Shown here piece after piece: positions 1-6,872 of a stretch of 64,000 nucleotides of DNA; position 1 is the first letter of the stretch, and each line of letters starts with the position of its first letter. The stretch covers positions 1 through 64,000 of the forward strand of contig JBBRYE010000001.1 in assembly GCA_038237895.1 (NCBI GenBank), read 5' to 3'. Source of the DNA: Pseudopedobacter sp038237895. Lineage in GTDB: Bacteria > Bacteroidota > Bacteroidia > Sphingobacteriales > Sphingobacteriaceae. The position numbers and the translations under genes were made by a program. The notes beneath the pieces are model-generated. The model saw nothing but the letters and a program-made list of their open reading frames with translations. It ran no database searches and was not told the origin of the DNA.

Positions 1-867
1 ATCATTAAAATTTCTAACACCAAAAATGGTAAAACCATCAAAAGAAACTTTAGTTTGTCCTTTATAACTACCCCAAATTAATAAATCATTAGATTGTTCT
101 CCAGAGGCTAAAATACCGGGCTGCAACCTTAATAAATTATAAATGGAGTTATCGCTTCCACCTGGCAAATTCTCGCCTACGCTATGGTTAATCTTTAAAT
201 TTCCCGCACTATAAAAAGTATTACTTTCCACATTTTTAGAAACAGTATTAAAAATCACTTCAGAAAGTAGAATATTATTTTTTTGAAGTTTGATTGCCAA
301 ATATTTTTTTGCATCAACTAATGTATCGAGTTTTAAATACCCTAAATAGGAGACCTGTAGCTTAAATAAGCTATCAGTTTTAGAAGAAAAAGAAAAGTTG
401 CCTTTTTGATCAGAGATTAAAGATAAACCGTTAATTACAATGGTAGAGAATGGAAGTGTTTCATTACTTATGGCGTCAGAAATGTTACCTGTCAATAAAT
501 AATTTGACGGCTTATTTTGCTTTAAATCACTAATAACAAAAACATTATTTAAAGATTCTAATTTTAAAGGTAATCCTTTTAAAAGATACTTTAAGGCTTT
601 TTCTGATGTGCTAAATTCTCTTGTTAAATTAATTTGATAGGCGCCTAATTTATCATCGTTAAAAGAAACATTTATGGCATATTTATCTCTGAGATTTGTA
701 ATTACTTTATTTAGGCTAATATTGTTCGCAGTTATCAGTATCCTTTCTTGTGAAAAAACAGATAACGTACTAAACAGTAATAATGTAAATATGATAAAGG
801 CAAATGCCTTTAATTTAAAGTGTTTTTTGTATAAGATATGCCCCAGAAGGCAATTTTTTATATTCAA
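1..867 (-). CDS. TonB-dependent receptor with STN signalling domain (N-terminal part, runs off the left edge)
   Basis: I read this from the minus strand; the gene is cut by the window edge, leaving 289 codons. A basic N-terminus and a hydrophobic signal segment (residues about 19-39, ending FSQ) are followed by a secretin/TonB N-terminal (STN) domain (about 42-112), a carboxypeptidase-regulatory-like beta domain (about 121-202) and the start of a TonB plug (from about 225, with NLLRLQPG and SFDGFTIFG). It should be an outer-membrane receptor that imports a ligand using TonB and signals through its STN domain to the FecR protein encoded just upstream. No ATG lies in the open frame before the signal peptide. 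TTG at 867 or 873 is the best start, and either overlaps the fecR 3' end by about 50 bases. The family call is firm; the start and the ligand are uncertain. Confidence 0.8.
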   Translation of the reverse strand, partial: MNIKNCLLGHILYKKHFKLKAFAFIIFTLLLFSTLSVFSQERILITANNISLNKVITNLRDKYAINVSFNDDKLGAYQINLTREFSTSEKALKYLLKGLPLKLESLNNVFVISDLKQNKPSNYLLTGNISDAISNETLPFSTIVINGLSLISDQKGNFSFSSKTDSLFKLQVSYLGYLKLDTLVDAKKYLAIKLQKNNILLSEVIFNTVSKNVESNTFYSAGNLKINHSVGENLPGGSDNSIYNLLRLQPGILASGEQSNDLLIWGSYKGQTKVSFDGFTIFGVRNFND

Positions 868-1684
868 GTCCAAAAGGTTTGCAAACTAGGTTTAGAGCTA
901 ATTCTATATCGTTTTCTTTATCGAAGTTTCCAGTATATAACTCTTTAGAATTGCTAGAGTTTTCAATTTTTACACCGTAACGCAATTCAATTTCAGAGAA
1001 TACTTCATTTAAGGGAACTTGTGTAAAAACAAATTTCCCAATGCTCCAACAGGTTGCTAATTTAGCATTAACGTTTGGATTTAATTTGATATTTCCTTCA
1101 TCAGAAAACTTAACCATTTGGTTGGGAGTGATTAATGTTTCTTGTTTTGTTTTTAGAGAAACTACCTTTACTTTTCCCGTTAAACAAGTAACTCTATATT
1201 GATTGTTTCTGGCAAAAATATTAAAACTTGTACCAACAACTGTTGTGGTGCCAATATTAGAAATCACTATAAACTTCTTTCCTTTTTTTACTTTAAAAAA
1301 AGCTTCACCAGTTAAATTAACTTCTCTATTAACTTTCCACCAAATGGGGTTATAAGAAATTTCTGAATTAGAATTTAAATGCACCACAGAACCGTCTGGT
1401 AAAAACGCTATCTCTTGCTTTCCAGCAATTGTTCTTACAGATTTTTTATAAAATTTACTGCCCAATACCGATGCAAAAATTAAAGCAAAAATTAAGCTTG
1501 CTGCAATTTGCCATTTCCTAGCATTCATAAAAACAACATTTCCTTGTTTCTTTAATGGCTTTTCCAGCATCAATTCAAGCGCTGCCCAAACATCTTCTTT
1601 ACTTCTTTTAGCATCCATTGGTTTAAACTTATTTATTAAGTTTAAAGGATCATCATTTAAGTGCTTATTGTTTAAACTATCCAT
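815..1684 (-). CDS. FecR-family anti-sigma factor
   Basis: The 289-residue protein has the layout of Bacteroidota FecR proteins. A cytoplasmic N-terminal segment (1-57) would hold the sigma factor. One membrane helix follows (about 58-76, WQIAASLIFALIFASV), then a periplasmic FecR domain (about 85-185, with FLPDGSVVHLNSNSEISY) and a C-terminal DUF4974 domain (about 219-288). The gene overlaps the end of the sigma factor gene by 8 bases and its own 3' end overlaps the receptor gene, so the three are translationally coupled. By family knowledge it relays the state of the TonB receptor's STN domain to the sigma factor. ATG start. Sequence and context agree, so the call is strong. Confidence 0.92.
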   Translation of the reverse strand: MDSLNNKHLNDDPLNLINKFKPMDAKRSKEDVWAALELMLEKPLKKQGNVVFMNARKWQIAASLIFALIFASVLGSKFYKKSVRTIAGKQEIAFLPDGSVVHLNSNSEISYNPIWWKVNREVNLTGEAFFKVKKGKKFIVISNIGTTTVVGTSFNIFARNNQYRVTCLTGKVKVVSLKTKQETLITPNQMVKFSDEGNIKLNPNVNAKLATCWSIGKFVFTQVPLNEVFSEIELRYGVKIENSSNSKELYTGNFDKENDIELALNLVCKPFGLEYKKLPSGAYLIQKTL

Positions 1685-2165
1685 ATTTTAACACCTTTCT
1701 TAAATAGTGCAACGCATTAGACATTCTCTTTTCTACTGTTTTAATGCTTATATCAAGCCTTTCGGCAATTTCTGCATATTTTAATTCTTCCATCCTGCTC
1801 ATCATAAAAACAGTACGTTGTTTTTCTGGCAATTGTACCAAAGCTAATTGGTAATTATTTTGTAGTTGCTTATAATCATAAGAATCATCCACTACTAATT
1901 CGGTAAGTTGCAATTGCATTCTATTGGTATATTTTGCCTCAACTTCTAATCTTCTATATTTACTAATCAACATATCCTTAGCAATTTTATATAGAAGATA
2001 TTTGGCGTTTTTTAAATCAAGTTTCATCTGCTTTTCCAAAATTCTAACAAATACATCCTGCGTTATATCTGTAGCAATATCCATATCACCAACCCTATAA
2101 AAAACATAGTTCTTTATAGCCTCAAAATAGCTATCAAATAAAAATTTGAAATCTTCTTTTTCCAA
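1677..2165 (-). CDS. ECF RNA polymerase sigma factor (FecI-like)
   Basis: The 162-residue protein has sigma region 2 (about 8-75, with DITQDVFVRIL) and region 4 (about 108-158, with LPEKQRTVFMMSRMEELKYAEIA and a helix-turn-helix ending TVEKRMSNALHYLRK), with no region 3, as in ECF sigma factors. It should direct polymerase to the receptor operon and is held inactive by the adjacent FecR. The start is TTG at 2165: an in-frame TGA lies directly upstream and the next internal methionine (residue 28) would cut away region 2. The neighbouring fecR begins 8 bases before its stop. What signal it answers cannot be told from the sequence. Confidence 0.93.
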   Translation of the reverse strand: MEKEDFKFLFDSYFEAIKNYVFYRVGDMDIATDITQDVFVRILEKQMKLDLKNAKYLLYKIAKDMLISKYRRLEVEAKYTNRMQLQLTELVVDDSYDYKQLQNNYQLALVQLPEKQRTVFMMSRMEELKYAEIAERLDISIKTVEKRMSNALHYLRKVLKYG

Positions 2166-2310
2166 TCAATTGAAATATTACTGGTACAACTATATACCGA
2201 ACTAGTGAGCATTTACCCTCATTTGTAATGAGTCAAAAATATTTTGGTTTTTTTAAAAGTAAAAGAAGCTTCATTTTTAAATATTTAAAAGAGAAAAAAG
2301 TGGAATTAAA

Positions 2311-2340
2311 TTTGATTATGTTGTAAAATCTATATATTTA
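2311..2340 (+). promoter_or_regulatory. Putative Bacteroidota-type promoter for the small protein/protease unit
   Basis: TTTG at 2311-2314 is followed after 18 bases by TATATTTA at 2333-2340, close to the Bacteroidota consensus TTTG-N19-TAnnTTTG. It sits 23 bases ahead of the ATG at 2364. Seen by eye only. Confidence 0.45.
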
Positions 2341-2363
2341 TCCAACAAAAATAAATTCTTTAT

Positions 2364-2567
2364 ATGAATACGACAAAAAAAGTAAAAGAATCATCTATTC
2401 TCAATTTTGAAGAAGAATATAATTTCATTATTAAGAACAATGAAACTATTCCGTTAAATAATCAAGAATGGTCAAAAAAAGGTGATTTTTTCACAAAACT
2501 TACATTATATAAAGAATATACTCCAGTAAAAACTTCTTGTAGTACTACTCTTTTCGAAGCTATATAA
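2364..2567 (+). CDS. Small protein of unknown function, coupled to a Clp-fold protease
   Basis: I do not recognise this 67-residue protein. It is polar, has no signal peptide or membrane segment, and contains many Lys, Glu and Asn residues; its C-terminal third has SCSTTLFEAI. It starts with ATG 24 bases after a plausible promoter. Its TAA stop is followed, after one base, by the ATG of the serine protease gene, so the two are almost certainly translated from one message. It could be a substrate, an inhibitor or an adaptor of the protease; this is inference from position only. The tight spacing and promoter make it more likely real than a chance ORF. Confidence 0.6.
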   Translation: MNTTKKVKESSILNFEEEYNFIIKNNETIPLNNQEWSKKGDFFTKLTLYKEYTPVKTSCSTTLFEAI

Positions 2568-2568
2568 T

Positions 2569-3480
2569 ATGCCTAATTGGAGTGAAGTGCTTCTGGAAAT
2601 TCAGGCAACAAGTACAAATAATCCTGGAAAGAATCCATTAGATATTGTAAGAAGAAAATATCTTAAATTAATTCATGATAGTACAGGACGAAATGTAATA
2701 GCATACTATTCTGGCTGGCTTCAAAAGCCTGGAGCAGCCGATACTGCTGTTAACGATAAAGATAAATCAGGATTTATGTTGACGATTAATAAAATGGACA
2801 AAAAAATTGGTCTAGATTTAATCTTACATACACCTGGTGGAGATATAGCAGCAACAGAATCTTTAGTTGATTATTTATATTCAATATTTGGCAAAAACTT
2901 AAGAGTTATTGTTCCTCAGATATCAATGTCAGCAGGAACTATGATTGCTTTATCAGCCAAAGAAATCGTTATGGGAAAACATTCTAATCTTGGCCCCATA
3001 GATCCGCAAATGGGAGGTTTAGCATGCCAAGCTATTTTAGATGAATTTAAACAAGCTAAAGAGGATATTAAAATAAATCCACAATCTGCTGCACTTTGGC
3101 AGGTTATTATTGGAAAGTATCATCCAACATTTCTTGGGGCATGTAAACAGGCTATCGAATGGTCTGAAGAAATGGTCTCTAAATGGTTATTGGAAAATAT
3201 GTGTGCGGGAGATAATGCTAAGGTTACTAAAATTATGGGAACTTTTTCTAATCATAAAAAACAAAAATCTCATGCTAGACACATATCAAAAAATGAATGC
3301 GAAGAGGTCGGATTAAATATTACAACTTTAGAAGACAATCAAATTCTTCAAGATTTAGTTTTAACAACCCACCATGCTTTCATGCATACATTTGGGAATA
3401 CGTCAGCGGTAAAAATAATTGAAAATCATAATGGTATTGCCTACATTGAACAATCAGAAATGGTAAATCCAACAAATTAA
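2569..3480 (+). CDS. SDH-type Clp-fold serine protease
   Basis: The 303-residue protein has the ClpP/crotonase fold signature of the SDH (Ser-Asp-His) protease family, as in PF01972. LILHTPGGD (about 85-92) forms the oxyanion region. SMSAGTMIAL carries the likely nucleophile Ser121, and KHSNLGPIDPQMGG (137-150) holds His138 and Asp145, the segment that normally follows it. No signal peptide or membrane helix is visible, so a cytoplasmic place is likely, unlike SppA. A basic C-terminal half (KIMGTFSNHKKQKSHARH) may bind a partner or nucleic acid, which is speculation. It is coupled to the small upstream gene (one-base gap). The family is well supported; the substrate is unknown. The pair sits between a signalling cluster and the tsf operon, an accessory position. 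Confidence 0.85.
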   Translation: MPNWSEVLLEIQATSTNNPGKNPLDIVRRKYLKLIHDSTGRNVIAYYSGWLQKPGAADTAVNDKDKSGFMLTINKMDKKIGLDLILHTPGGDIAATESLVDYLYSIFGKNLRVIVPQISMSAGTMIALSAKEIVMGKHSNLGPIDPQMGGLACQAILDEFKQAKEDIKINPQSAALWQVIIGKYHPTFLGACKQAIEWSEEMVSKWLLENMCAGDNAKVTKIMGTFSNHKKQKSHARHISKNECEEVGLNITTLEDNQILQDLVLTTHHAFMHTFGNTSAVKIIENHNGIAYIEQSEMVNPTN

Positions 3481-3491
3481 TTCATAAACAA

Positions 3492-3520
3492 AAAATCCCC
3501 ACCTAAAAGATGAGGATTTT
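3492..3520. terminator. Bidirectional hairpin between the protease gene and tsf
   Basis: AAAATCC at 3492-3498 pairs with GGATTTT at 3514-3520, with an inner CA/TG pair. It lies 11 bases after the protease stop (+) and about 55 bases after the tsf stop (-), and A/T runs on each side suit both directions. Confidence 0.65.
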
Positions 3521-3574
3521 AATATAGTTTACAAAGTCTTTATTCTTTGCTCTTAAGATCTTTATTCTAAAAAA

Positions 3575-4414
3575 TTAAGCTCCTAAAACAACTCTTTTGA
3601 AAGCTGTAACGGTTAAGCCTTTGTTAGTATCGTCCAAAAATTTACGAATGTCTTTAGAAGAGTCTTTAACAAACTCTTGATTTAATAAAGTTTGTTCTTT
3701 GTAGAATTTGTTCAATTTACCAGCAGCAATTTTTTCAATCATCGCTTCAGGCTTACCTTCTGCTCTAATTTGCTCTTTAGCAATTTCTAATTCCTTTTCA
3801 ATAATTCTAGAATCAACATCTTCTTTATCAACACCAACCGGGCTCATTGCAGCAATTTGCATGGCAACATCTTTTCCAGCTTCGTCTAAGCCCTCACCAT
3901 CTTGATTAAAACCAACCAAAACAGCTAAACGGTAATTGCCATGAATGTAAGCAACAACTTTTTCAGCTTCAACAATTTCAAATTTAGAAACACCAATTTT
4001 CTCACCGATTTTACCAGTTTGATCAATAATTAAATCAGAGATTTTTGCACCATCCATTTCTAATGAAACTAATTCTTCAATAGTACTTGGACTAGTAGCA
4101 ACTGCTTTATCAGCAATAGCTTGAGCAAAAGCAACGAAATCAGCGTTTTTAGCAACAAAGTCAGTTTCGCAATTAACTTCTATGATAATTCCTTTTTTAC
4201 CGTCTGTGGTGGTTTTAGCAATTACTACCCCTTCGTTAGAATCTCTATCCGAACGAGAAGCAGCTACTTTAGCACCTTTTTTACGTAAATAATCAGTTGC
4301 AGCTTCAAAATCGCCATTAGCTTCTGTTAAAGCTTTTTTGCAATCCATCATACCTGCGCCAGTTTGCTGACGAAGTTTGTTTACATCTGCTGCAGAAATT
4401 TGTACTGTAGACAT
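3575..4414 (-). CDS. tsf: Translation elongation factor Ts
   Basis: The 279-residue protein is EF-Ts, the nucleotide exchange factor for EF-Tu. The N-terminal UBA-like segment (about 5-42, VNKLRQQTGAGMMDCKKAL) and the core motif TDFVAKNADFVAFA (about 84-97) are clear, and the C-terminal dimerisation part ends near KGLTVTAFKRVVLG. It follows rpsB on the same strand after a 124-base gap, the common bacterial order. The gap holds a GC-rich palindrome that could modulate the ratio of the two products. Length is normal for the family. Confidence 0.98.
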   Translation of the reverse strand: MSTVQISAADVNKLRQQTGAGMMDCKKALTEANGDFEAATDYLRKKGAKVAASRSDRDSNEGVVIAKTTTDGKKGIIIEVNCETDFVAKNADFVAFAQAIADKAVATSPSTIEELVSLEMDGAKISDLIIDQTGKIGEKIGVSKFEIVEAEKVVAYIHGNYRLAVLVGFNQDGEGLDEAGKDVAMQIAAMSPVGVDKEDVDSRIIEKELEIAKEQIRAEGKPEAMIEKIAAGKLNKFYKEQTLLNQEFVKDSSKDIRKFLDDTNKGLTVTAFKRVVLGA

Positions 4415-4439
4415 TTTATGAAAATTTTTTCCCCTCGTT

Positions 4440-4459
4440 CCTCCGCCAGCTGGCGGAGG
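4440..4459. repeat. Perfect 20-bp palindrome in the rpsB-tsf gap
   Basis: CCTCCGCCAGCTGGCGGAGG reads the same on both strands and is strikingly GC-rich for this DNA. The core CCGCCAGCTGGCGG recurs at 37797-37810, and a degraded form is at 6531-6543. It could fold as a cruciform or an RNA hairpin between rpsB and tsf, but no T-run follows on the minus strand. Confidence 0.85.
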
Positions 4460-4538
4460 ATGAACCGGGTGTGAATATTTTATTTGTTATTTTATTTAGC
4501 AAATCCAATTCGGCATCCTCTTTAGGGGACCGAGGGGT

Positions 4539-5435
4539 TTATTCTCCCTTTGCTTCTTCAGCAGGAGCAGTAGCTTCTTGAGCAACTGGCTCAGCTACAG
4601 CAACTGGTTCAGCGACATCAGCTCCTTTACGGATTCTTTTGCCACCTTCAGAAGGTGCTCTTTCTGTTTTTGCTTCTTTAGCTTCTGGCGCATCAACTTT
4701 TGCTTTTTCAGCAGCAGCTTCTTTATCGCTTTCGGCATCTTTCTCATGCTTACGTTCTTCTAAACCTTCTTTAATAGCATCGATAATGATACCTGAAATT
4801 AAAGAAATAGATTTTGTAGCATCGTCATTTGCTGGTATTGGGAAATCAATGTTAGAAGGATCTGAGTTAGTATCCACCATTGCAAAGGTTGGGATATTTA
4901 ACTTTAAAGCTTCAGTTACAGCGATATGTTCTTTCTTAACATCGATTAAAAATAATGCCGCTGGTAAACGGTTCAAATCAGCAATACCTCCTAAAAGGCT
5001 TTCTAATTTAATACGCTCACGTTGTATCATTAATTTTTCTTTCTTAGAAAGTACATCATAAGTTCCATCTTTAGTCATCTTGTCGATGTTTGTCATCTTC
5101 TTGATCGACTTTCTAACAGTAGCAAAGTTAGTTAACATACCACCTAACCATCTTTCGGTTACGAAGGGCATATTTACAGATTTTGCATATTCTGCAACGA
5201 TGTCTTTAGCTTGTTTCTTTGTAGAAACAAATAATACTTTACGACCAGATTTAACAATTTGTTTAATAGCAGAAGCTGCTTCTTCAACTCTTGTTAAAGT
5301 TTTGTTTAAGTCGATGATGTGAATTCCGTTTCGCTCCATAAAAATATATTGAGCCATTTTCGGATTCCATTTGCGGGTAAGGTGACCAAAATGTACACCT
5401 GCATCCAATAAGTCCTGATAAGTTGTTCTTGCCAT
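4539..5435 (-). CDS. rpsB: 30S ribosomal protein uS2
   Basis: The first 230 or so residues are a typical S2: DLLDAGVHFGHLTRKWNPKM at the start, then the coiled-coil region and FAMVDTNSDP. S2 binds the head/body junction of the 30S subunit together with S1. The protein is 298 residues, against roughly 230-260 in most bacteria. The extra C-terminal tail (about 235-298) is rich in Glu, Lys, Ala and Pro and looks disordered. It lies 18 bases after rpsI and is cotranscribed in the order rplM-rpsI-rpsB-tsf. Confidence 0.98.
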   Translation of the reverse strand: MARTTYQDLLDAGVHFGHLTRKWNPKMAQYIFMERNGIHIIDLNKTLTRVEEAASAIKQIVKSGRKVLFVSTKKQAKDIVAEYAKSVNMPFVTERWLGGMLTNFATVRKSIKKMTNIDKMTKDGTYDVLSKKEKLMIQRERIKLESLLGGIADLNRLPAALFLIDVKKEHIAVTEALKLNIPTFAMVDTNSDPSNIDFPIPANDDATKSISLISGIIIDAIKEGLEERKHEKDAESDKEAAAEKAKVDAPEAKEAKTERAPSEGGKRIRKGADVAEPVAVAEPVAQEATAPAEEAKGE

Positions 5436-5453
5436 TGTCTTGTCCTCCGAATT

Positions 5454-5840
5454 TTAACGTTTACTGAATTGGAATTTCTTTCTAGCCTTAGCTCTACCTG
5501 GTTTCTTACGTTCAACCATACGGCTATCACGCGTCATGATACCTTTAGCTCTAAGTGAAGGTTTCCTAATTGGGTCTAATTCAACAATAGCTTTAGCAAT
5601 ACCTAAACGAACGGCCTCAGCCTGTCCTTTAACCCCACCACCAGCAACATTTACTGTAACATCAAACTGTCCTGTTACTTCCGCAACAATAAAAGCTTGG
5701 TTAACAATGTATTGCAAAGGCAACGTTGGGAAATATTCTTTATGGTCTTTACCGTTTACGGTAATGGTACCGTTGCCGTCTTTTAAATAGATACGGGCAA
5801 CTGCAGTTTTTCTTCTTCCAGAAGTATTAGTAACTGACAT
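5454..5840 (-). CDS. rpsI: 30S ribosomal protein uS9
   Basis: The 128-residue protein shows the S9 hallmarks: TSGRRKTAVARIYLKDGNG at the N-terminus, GGGVKGQAEAVRLGIA in the middle and a basic tail ending FQFSKR, which reaches into the tRNA P site. It lies 18 bases downstream of rplM, the usual partner. Confidence 0.98.
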   Translation of the reverse strand: MSVTNTSGRRKTAVARIYLKDGNGTITVNGKDHKEYFPTLPLQYIVNQAFIVAEVTGQFDVTVNVAGGGVKGQAEAVRLGIAKAIVELDPIRKPSLRAKGIMTRDSRMVERKKPGRAKARKKFQFSKR

Positions 5841-5858
5841 TTCTTTTCTCCTTTAAAT

Positions 5859-6302
5859 TTAAAATTTAAGTTCTTTAGGGTTTTGTGCAACATGCGGATG
5901 TTCGTTTCCTGCGTAGATATACAAGTTTTTGAAGATTGCTCTTCCCAACCTGTTTTTAGGTAACATACCGCGTACAGCCTTCTCAATAATACGAGTAGGA
6001 TGCTTTGCCATCAACTCCTTTGGAGTAATGAAACGCTGACCACCTGGATAACCAGTATATCTAACATAAACCTTGTCAGACATTTTGTCTCCTGTCAATT
6101 TAACCTTGTCTGCATTGATAACGATTACATTATCGCCGCAGTCTACGTGTGGGGTAAACGATGGCTTGTTTTTTCCTCTTATCACCTTAGCGATGTTAGA
6201 AGACAAGCGCCCCAAAATCTCTCCTTCAGCGTCAACAACAACCCATTGTTTGTCAACGGTTTTATTATTTGCAGAGACAGTTTTGTAACTTAACGTATTC
6301 AC
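5859..6302 (-). CDS. rplM: 50S ribosomal protein uL13
   Basis: The 147-residue protein matches L13: WVVVDAEGEILGRLSSNIAK near the start and GMLPKNRLGRAIFKNLYIYAG toward the end. It is an early assembly protein of the 50S subunit. The chosen start is GTG at 6302 (MNTLSYKTVSAN), which fits the family length; no ATG precedes it. It is first in the rplM-rpsI-rpsB-tsf run. Confidence 0.97.
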   Translation of the reverse strand: MNTLSYKTVSANNKTVDKQWVVVDAEGEILGRLSSNIAKVIRGKNKPSFTPHVDCGDNVIVINADKVKLTGDKMSDKVYVRYTGYPGGQRFITPKELMAKHPTRIIEKAVRGMLPKNRLGRAIFKNLYIYAGNEHPHVAQNPKELKF

Positions 6303-6872
6303 TTGCTTTAATTTAAATGATTAATTATATAATATCCCCAAATTTTAGGGACTGCAAAGATAGGACTATGCTTTTAAATATCAAAGGGTTGGGTGGTTAT
6401 TTATTTTGTTTGTTAGGTGATTTTAAGTGGTAGGTAGTAAGTTTTAGATTTTTTGTGAAGTTGAAATTGGAGGGTTAAAAGTTTAAAGTGATTAAGAAGC
6501 TTTTAAATTTAATCAAGATTTGGACGTTTCCACCAGCTGGCGAACGAGAATTCTGCTACCTGACTGCCTGTATGCAATTATCTTTTTATTTTCATTCCGC
6601 TCGCTCCTTTACAATGTAGTAAACAGAAAAGATGGTATTTTAATACTCCATAACAAATCTAAAAACTTTTGGAAATTTTCTTTTGTCTCCCCACTTTGTA
6701 TTCACAAATTGTAACCTAACATTTAGAAATACAATAATAATCCTTCCTCAACCTATTAAAAAAATTAAGAAGTCCAGGCAAAAAGAATTAACATTCTTTA
6801 ACGTTTTTTTAATTTTTCTGCCATATCATTTAAGATATTTGCATTGTTAAATTTATTGTTGTTAAAAACTAA
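6303..6872. other. 570-base intergenic region between rplM and the GH18-NodB-GT2 gene
   Basis: This divergent region should hold promoters for both neighbours. Besides the rplM promoter candidate, I see a degraded copy of the CCGCCAGCTGGCGG palindrome at 6531-6543 and G/T-rich stretches such as GTTTGTTAGGTG near 6408 that resemble the repeats at 36025-36155. No convincing gene: the one ORF of 64 codons (6520-6714) has no recognisable features. Confidence 0.5.
6327..6358 (-). promoter_or_regulatory. Putative promoter of the rplM-rpsI-rpsB-tsf operon
   Basis: On the minus strand TTTG (complement of 6355-6358) is followed after 20 bases by TATTATAT (complement of 6327-6334), 25 bases ahead of the rplM start. 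This resembles the Bacteroidota promoter consensus only partly; position supports it. Confidence 0.4.

Noticed and set aside
3110..3316. 68-codon ORF inside the SDH protease gene
   Set aside because: Alternative frame of a well-supported gene; basic composition comes from the AT-rich codons.
4639..5061. 140-codon ORF antisense to rpsB, rich in Ser and Ala
   Set aside because: Composition is the mirror of the Ala/Glu/Lys-rich S2 tail and coding regions; no independent signal.
6520..6714. 64-codon ORF in the rplM upstream region
   Set aside because: No recognisable motif or promoter, and it begins inside a degraded repeat; most likely chance.
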